A stretch of 10,319 nucleotides of DNA from an uncultured Sphingomonadales bacterium. GTDB lineage: Bacteria; Pseudomonadota; Alphaproteobacteria; Sphingomonadales; Sphingomonadaceae. Shown in pieces: positions 6,287-10,319 of this stretch. The notes under the pieces were generated by a model. The model did not search any database and was not told the DNA's origin. It worked only from the letters and a program-made list of their open reading frames with translations. The DNA is taken from contig CALDKP010000424.1 in the NCBI GenBank assembly GCA_937898535.1, forward strand, positions 1 to 10,319, read 5' to 3'. The number at the start of each line of letters is the position of its first letter. Position 1 is the first letter of the stretch. The position numbers were made by a program, and so were the translations under genes.

Positions 6287-8094
6287 CTGATAAAATAACA
6301 AAAGGTAGCCTATTGGCGGCAGCCGCTGTCGTCCTCGCATTTGCTTTGCCCGCATTGGGGCAGCAGGGTCCGGAGTCACTTCTTCCTGAAGGCTTTGGCG
6401 ACCCCGCGCCATCAGCACCCAATAACCCCGCGCGTCCTTCGTCTTCGTCAACACCCTCAACCACCAAGACTGGAACATCATCGGCAAATCCGGCATCGGG
6501 TGAAGTCAACGCGGACGCTGCGGCTGACGAAACCGACGCGGAAGAGGATGAAGAAGACGCGCAGGAAATGGTCGTTCGGTATGACGTTCCACCTGCTGCG
6601 CGCCGTTCGCTTAATGTGATTGGCATCATCTCCGAAACATCGGGTGGATTTCCGGCCGCGTCCTTTGGCGCGACGAATGGCGCTTTCCTGAAACAAGTTG
6701 TTGAACGCACAACAGGGCCAATTGCGTCGCGTTGGGGCACGATCATGGCACGGCGGTTGCTCGCCAGCCGGACCAATACGCCACAGGGCGTAAACGGCGC
6801 TGACTGGACTGCAGAACGGGCGTGGCTGTTGTTGCGTATGGGGGACTCGGTTGTCGCACGTGGGCTTGTTCAGCAAGTCGATGCTGGCAACTATACCAAA
6901 CGGCTTCATGAGGTCGCGATGCAGACCTATCTCGCCAATGGCGATTTGGCGGGCATATGTCCTTTGACCGAAGGCGGCGTTCGCCTTGTGAACAGCGGGC
7001 GCTGGAAAATGTCGCGGGCTATTTGTGCTTCGCTGGCTGGCGAACAGGGGGCCGCAACCGGATTTGTCAATCAGGGACGCTATCAGGGCTGGGTTCGGGG
7101 CGTCGATTATCTCTTAACCGAAAAGGCGGTGGGTGCGGGCATCAATGGCCGCCGGTCGGTTAAAATCGAATGGGATGGCGTTGAGGGCATGAACCCATGG
7201 CGCTTTGGTTTGTCCGCGGCCGTTGGGCTTGAGCCACCGGAACAGTTGTTTAGCAAAAGTGGTCGCCAGATTGATGGATGGCGTGCGCAGTTGCCCATGT
7301 TTGCACCCGCCATACGCGCCAAATACGCACCCGGTGCCGCGGCACTTGGCGTGCTTTCCAACCGCGATATGGTCGATCTCTATGCGCAGGTTCTTGACGA
7401 TCCCGATGCGCCTGATGCGATCAAAACGCAGGCTGAAAATCTGGGCAACGCCTATACCGCATCGGACGATTCCGGAAAAGTTGCAGCGATGGCGTCGATT
7501 TGGGGCGCAGAACGGACGGGCGCGGACTATCTGGCGGCGCTTGTCATGACTGCGCGCGCTGCAGCGCTTATAGACCCAAGTTCAGACTATGCCGGGCAGG
7601 CCGATGGGTTGATTGCATCAATGCTGACGGCGGGGCTTGATCGTTCGGCTGCGCGATGGAGCAATATCGTTTCGGGTGGATCGCTTGGTTGGGCGCTCGT
7701 CACCTTGGGCGCACCCGGCCGCGTTACTCTGGCGGATTATGGCGATCTCGATGAATTTTACGGCAATGACGACAGCGTTGACGGCCATAAGTCCGCGCTT
7801 TTGCTTGCCGGACTTGCCGGGCTGGGCCGCGTTGAATCCGGTGCACGCACTGATTTTGCTGGCGATCTAAAGGTAAATATTGCGCGGCAAACGGCTTGGT
7901 CAAAAGCGATTACGGCCGCAGCAAATCGCGGTGAGCAAGGCACGGTCGCGCTGATGGCGGTTGCCGGAATGCAGGCCCCGTCATGGGCTTCGGTGCCTGC
8001 GCATCATGTATATTATATCGTGCGTTCGCTGCGTCAGGTGGGTCTTGAGGAGGAAGCGCGGATGATTGCGGCCGAAGCGGTCACCCTTGCGTGA
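6283..8094 (+). CDS. Conserved-type exported protein of unknown function (603 residues)
   Basis: I do not recognise a named family. The N-terminus is a classical Sec signal peptide: basic n-region to Lys7, hydrophobic core at about 10-24, and likely cleavage after AL-G near residues 25-27, so the mature protein should be periplasmic or outer-membrane associated. Residues 28-75 are rich in Pro, Ser, Thr and Asn, and 76-95 are strongly acidic (Asp/Glu run), a flexible linker. From about 100 to the end the sequence is rich in Ala, Leu and Gly with amphipathic helical periodicity, suggesting an alpha-helical repeat (solenoid or TPR-like) domain, though no canonical TPR consensus stands out. Only two cysteines occur after the signal, Cys226 and Cys248, which could form a disulfide. 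TTG at 6283 is the only start codon that gives the full signal peptide, because an in-frame stop lies at 6265-6267; AGG at 6271-6273 is a suitably placed weak ribosome site. It overlaps the small membrane-protein gene and precedes xerD by 31 bp. Confidence 0.88.
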   Translation: MTDKITKGSLLAAAAVVLAFALPALGQQGPESLLPEGFGDPAPSAPNNPARPSSSSTPSTTKTGTSSANPASGEVNADAAADETDAEEDEEDAQEMVVRYDVPPAARRSLNVIGIISETSGGFPAASFGATNGAFLKQVVERTTGPIASRWGTIMARRLLASRTNTPQGVNGADWTAERAWLLLRMGDSVVARGLVQQVDAGNYTKRLHEVAMQTYLANGDLAGICPLTEGGVRLVNSGRWKMSRAICASLAGEQGAATGFVNQGRYQGWVRGVDYLLTEKAVGAGINGRRSVKIEWDGVEGMNPWRFGLSAAVGLEPPEQLFSKSGRQIDGWRAQLPMFAPAIRAKYAPGAAALGVLSNRDMVDLYAQVLDDPDAPDAIKTQAENLGNAYTASDDSGKVAAMASIWGAERTGADYLAALVMTARAAALIDPSSDYAGQADGLIASMLTAGLDRSAARWSNIVSGGSLGWALVTLGAPGRVTLADYGDLDEFYGNDDSVDGHKSALLLAGLAGLGRVESGARTDFAGDLKVNIARQTAWSKAITAAANRGEQGTVALMAVAGMQAPSWASVPAHHVYYIVRSLRQVGLEEEARMIAAEAVTLA

Positions 8095-8125
8095 TATTCA
8101 AGGCAGCGGACTCTGATCGACGGAT

Positions 8126-9052
8126 ATGAGCGCGACAGACCGCGATCTGATAGCGCGCTTCATTGAAATGATGGCGGCGGAACAGGGGGTCGCTGCAAAT
8201 ACCAGCGCGGCTTATGCCAGCGACTTGCTTGCGGCATCCAGCCTGACCGGTGGAAAGCTCGCACATGCCGATGCCAATATGTTGGTGACGCTTTCAAGCC
8301 ATTGGCGCGACCTTGCCAACAGTTCCGTCGCGCGAAAATCATCAGTACTCCGGCGCTTTTTCGGTTTTTTGCATGAGGAGGGTTTTCGCGACGATAATCC
8401 GTCCGCTGCTTTGCCTAAGCCTGCGCAAGTGCGCGCGCTGCCGAAAATCCTCGATACGGCAGAGGTCGATCTTTTGTTCGCCGCAATCGAGGCGAAGCTC
8501 ACGCAGCCCGATCCTGCGTCCACGGACTATCGGCTCTCCGCCTTGATTGAGCTGCTCTACGGTTCCGGTCTGCGAGCGACCGAGCTGGTTGCGCTGCCGC
8601 GCAGTGCAATCGTGTCAGACAAGCCGTTCATCATCGTAAAGGGCAAGGGCGCGAAGGAACGGATGGTGCCCATTTCCAATCGTGCGCGGCAGGCTGTTGG
8701 GACATGGCTTGCGTTCGTTCCGGAAAAATCGCGCTTTTTGTTTCCGTCGCGCGCCGGGCATATCAGCCGCATTCGCCTGTTTCAGATTATCAAGGCGTTG
8801 GCCGCTCAATCCGGTTTAGATCCAGCTAAGGTCAGCCCCCATGTCCTGCGGCACGCCTTTGCAACGCATCTTTTGGCGGGCGGCGCGAACCTCAGGGCGC
8901 TTCAGGCGATGTTGGGCCATGTCGACATCGCCACCACGCAAATTTACACCCATGTGGACAGCAGCCGTCTGGTGGAGTTGGTCAACCGCAGGCACCCGCT
9001 GGCAATGCGCACGTTGACCCGTGGCGCGACAGGCTCTAACCGGCAATCATGA
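8126..9052 (+). CDS. xerD: Tyrosine recombinase of the XerC/XerD type
   Basis: Site-specific recombinase that resolves chromosome dimers at dif near the terminus, normally as a XerC-XerD pair under FtsK control. The 308-residue length is that of cellular Xer proteins. The N-terminal SAM-like DNA-binding domain spans about 6-90, ending with the NP motif (DDNPSAAL). The catalytic domain shows Arg150 in GSGLRATEL, a Lys in KGKGAKER (172-179), His239-x-x-Arg242 in HVLRHAFATHLL, His265 in MLGHVDIATTQ, and the nucleophile Tyr274 in IYTHV. Choosing D over C rests on general resemblance and on the adjacency to accA that I recall from other alphaproteobacteria, so C is possible. Start ATG 8126 is 31 bp after the 603-residue protein. 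The stop overlaps the accA start (ATGA at 9049-9052), implying coupled translation of the two. Confidence 0.93.
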   Translation: MSATDRDLIARFIEMMAAEQGVAANTSAAYASDLLAASSLTGGKLAHADANMLVTLSSHWRDLANSSVARKSSVLRRFFGFLHEEGFRDDNPSAALPKPAQVRALPKILDTAEVDLLFAAIEAKLTQPDPASTDYRLSALIELLYGSGLRATELVALPRSAIVSDKPFIIVKGKGAKERMVPISNRARQAVGTWLAFVPEKSRFLFPSRAGHISRIRLFQIIKALAAQSGLDPAKVSPHVLRHAFATHLLAGGANLRALQAMLGHVDIATTQIYTHVDSSRLVELVNRRHPLAMRTLTRGATGSNRQS

Positions 9053-9993
9053 TGGTATATCTTGAATTCGAAAAACCTGTCGCCGCTTTGGAAGCACGTA
9101 TTATTGAACTGCAGGATGCAGCGCGCGAAAGCGACATCGATGTCAGCGCCGAAATTGGCAAGCTGCGCGACAAAGCGGACAAGCAGCTTAAGGACACGTA
9201 CGCCCACCTGACCGCGTGGCAGAAGACGCAGGTCGCACGCCATCCTGAACGGCCGCATTTCAAGCATTTCATCGCGTCTATGTTTGAAGATTTCATGCCC
9301 TTGGCCGGCGACCGCGCATTTGGGGACGATCAGGCCATTATCGGGGGGCTCGCCCGACTCAACGGGCGGCGCGTCATGGTCATTGGCCATGAAAAGGGTG
9401 ACGACACGCAAAGCCGTCTTCGCCATAATTTCGGTATGGGAAAGCCAGAAGGTTATCGCAAAGCCATCCGGCTGATGGAACTGGCCGACCGGTTTGGTAT
9501 CCCGGTGGTTAGCCTGGTCGATACATCGGGTGCGTTTCCGGGTATTCAGGCCGAAGAACGCGGTCAGGCAGAAGCCATCGCCCGCTCCACCGAAAAATGC
9601 CTCGCGCTTGGTGTGCCGATGATCGCCTGCATCGTGGGTGAGGGCGGTTCGGGCGGTGCTGTCGCACTTGCGGCTGCGGACCGTGTCTTGATGTTTGAAT
9701 ATGCCGTGTATTCCGTCATTTCGCCCGAAGGATGCGCGTCAATTCTCTGGCGGACAGGCGACAAGGCAGCGGATGCTGCGCAGGCTATGAAGATGACTGC
9801 GGATGATTTGAAGGCGCTTCGGATTATTGACCGAATCGTCAAAGAACCCATGGGCGGCGCGCATCGCGACCATGCGCTTGCGGCTGCATCGCTTGGGAAG
9901 GCGATTGATGAGGAGATTGGGGCGCTCTCTGCCTTTTCGTCAAAAGAGCTTTTGCAGCAACGCCGTGCAAAATTCTTAGCGATGGGTGCATAA
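9049..9993 (+). CDS. accA: Acetyl-CoA carboxylase carboxyltransferase subunit alpha
   Basis: Alpha half of the carboxyltransferase that moves CO2 from biotin carboxyl carrier protein to acetyl-CoA, making malonyl-CoA for fatty acid synthesis; it works as an alpha2-beta2 complex with AccD, which is not in this window. The 314 residues match the family. The N-terminus carries the usual YLEFEKP opening and a helical stretch to about 60. Then come HPERPH at 65-70, GDRAFGDDQAIIGG at 87-100, GHEKG at 113-117, NFGMGKPEGYRKA at 127-139, and the crotonase-fold oxyanion segments DTSGAFPGIQAEERGQ at 158-173, GEGGSGGA at 197-204 and ISPEGCASILW at 224-234. ATG 9049 overlaps the xerD stop; a second ATG follows at once at 9052, and either could be used. 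No intrinsic terminator follows the TAA. Confidence 0.97.
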   Translation: MMVYLEFEKPVAALEARIIELQDAARESDIDVSAEIGKLRDKADKQLKDTYAHLTAWQKTQVARHPERPHFKHFIASMFEDFMPLAGDRAFGDDQAIIGGLARLNGRRVMVIGHEKGDDTQSRLRHNFGMGKPEGYRKAIRLMELADRFGIPVVSLVDTSGAFPGIQAEERGQAEAIARSTEKCLALGVPMIACIVGEGGSGGAVALAAADRVLMFEYAVYSVISPEGCASILWRTGDKAADAAQAMKMTADDLKALRIIDRIVKEPMGGAHRDHALAAASLGKAIDEEIGALSAFSSKELLQQRRAKFLAMGA

Positions 9994-10093
9994 GCTTATT
10001 CAGTTGTTGCACGGTTTGCAGCGGCACAAGAATTTACGTCGGTGCACAACATAATGTGATAAATTAGGTTTTCCTGACTTTGGGAGGACAGCG
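9994..10093 (+). promoter_or_regulatory. Intergenic promoter-like region upstream of the M48-type peptidase gene
   Basis: A 100-bp gap between accA and the next gene. A loose promoter can be drawn as TTTACG (10033-10038) and GATAAA (10058-10063), with a 19-bp spacer that is longer than ideal. An imperfect inverted repeat, GTTGTTGCAC at 10003-10012 and GTGCACAAC at 10042-10050 (one extra base in the left arm), brackets the putative -35. It might be an operator or a long-loop hairpin, but chance is not excluded. A TAAGCTTA palindrome coincides with the accA stop. Confidence 0.35.
10082..10088 (+). promoter_or_regulatory. Strong ribosome-binding site (GGGAGGA) for the 10094 gene
   Basis: GGGAGGA sits 5 nt before the ATG at 10094. 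It is a near-perfect Shine-Dalgarno match and stands out because the other genes here have weak or no visible Shine-Dalgarno sequences. It fixes the start of the partial gene that follows and suggests comparatively high translation of an exported protein. Confidence 0.8.
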
Positions 10094-10319
10094 ATGAGCA
10101 ATTCGAAAATTATCATGGCTACCGGCGCGGCAATCCTTGGATTGACGGCAATGGTTGGCAGTCTTCCGGCAGATGCAAAAACGAAGCAGCCCGCCGCCCC
10201 GCGTGCATTCACCGCCCAGGAAAAGGCAGAGGGCGCTAAATATCATACCGAAATTCTGAGAGAATTTGGCGGTCCGATGCAGATCCCGCAGACGGCCTAT
10301 GTTGTGCGCGTTGGCAAAA
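10094..10319 (+). CDS. Exported protein, probable M48-family metallopeptidase, N-terminal fragment
   Basis: Seventy-five codons are visible before the window ends. Residues 1-28 form a Sec signal peptide: SNSK n-region, a hydrophobic core around IIMATGAAILGLTAMVG, and likely cleavage after PADA. A short KTKQPAAPRA linker follows. The next segment, from about residue 40 (TAQEKAEGAKYHTEILREFGG, then IPQTAYVVRVG), resembles what I recall as the start of periplasmic M48 peptidases of alphaproteobacteria, where a Q/EG..H..LL.EFGG segment and a Y...VG segment precede the HExxH zinc site. The HExxH motif itself lies beyond the window, so the enzyme call is provisional. A strong ribosome site supports the ATG. 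Its own promoter is plausible in the 100-bp gap after accA. Confidence 0.75.
   Translation, partial: MSNSKIIMATGAAILGLTAMVGSLPADAKTKQPAAPRAFTAQEKAEGAKYHTEILREFGGPMQIPQTAYVVRVGK

Noticed and set aside
6225..6776. A 183-codon open frame on the minus strand opposite the start of the 603-residue gene
   Set aside because: It lies antisense to a signal peptide and low-complexity linker; its Ala/Ser/Arg-rich translation has no family features and is a by-product of codon bias on the other strand.
8126..9052. The tyrosine recombinase as a phage or integron integrase marking a mobile element
   Set aside because: Its length and motifs are those of housekeeping Xer proteins, it is coupled to accA, and there is no tRNA, attachment-site repeat or cargo gene nearby.
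1..10319. CRISPR arrays, tRNA/rRNA genes, insertion sequences, toxin-antitoxin or defence modules
   Set aside because: No regularly spaced repeats, no cloverleaf or rRNA-like stretch, no terminal inverted repeats with transposase, and no defence-type protein motifs were seen; the genes are mainly housekeeping.

Overview
The window looks like ordinary chromosomal backbone from an alphaproteobacterium, most likely a member of the Sphingomonadales. The evidence is the protein flavour, the order aroB-aroK divergent from a block ending xerD-accA, the weak Shine-Dalgarno signals before most genes, and a moderate-to-high GC content judged by eye. The two edge genes also fit this group: a patatin-like protein start at the left and an M48-type peptidase start at the right. 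The genus is not resolved. I see no rRNA, tRNA, CRISPR array, insertion sequence or phage block.

Layout. Positions 1-54 (minus) hold the first 18 codons of a patatin-like phospholipase-type protein. It is divergent from a plus-strand block: radA (DNA repair ATPase), then after 117 bp cvpA (membrane protein), a NifU/IscU-like protein, and a KefB/KefC-type cation/proton antiporter. The last three are joined by stop/start overlaps (GTGA and TGATG), so they are probably one translationally coupled operon. The antiporter gene runs 10 bp into the 3' end of the convergent aroB. aroK and aroB (minus strand, ATGA overlap) encode shikimate kinase and 3-dehydroquinate synthase.

Divergent from aroK, at 6152-9993, is a second plus-strand block. 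It contains a short predicted membrane-peptide gene (44 codons, TTG start), a 603-residue exported protein of unknown function (TTG start, overlapping the small gene by TTGA), a XerC/XerD-type tyrosine recombinase, and accA (carboxyltransferase alpha subunit of acetyl-CoA carboxylase, ATGA overlap with the recombinase gene). After a 100-bp gap with a promoter-like segment and the strongest ribosome-binding site of the window, an exported M48-type peptidase begins at 10094 and is cut by the window edge.

Functionally the window is mostly housekeeping: recombinational repair, chromosome dimer resolution, aromatic amino acid synthesis, fatty acid synthesis and cation homeostasis. The least explained parts are the small-membrane-protein/603-aa exported-protein pair at 6152-8094, and the IscU-like protein at 2151-2585, which keeps two of the three cluster-ligand cysteines but has Ala in place of the third and Ser in place of the conserved Asp. 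I did not find a convincing new defence or mobile system.
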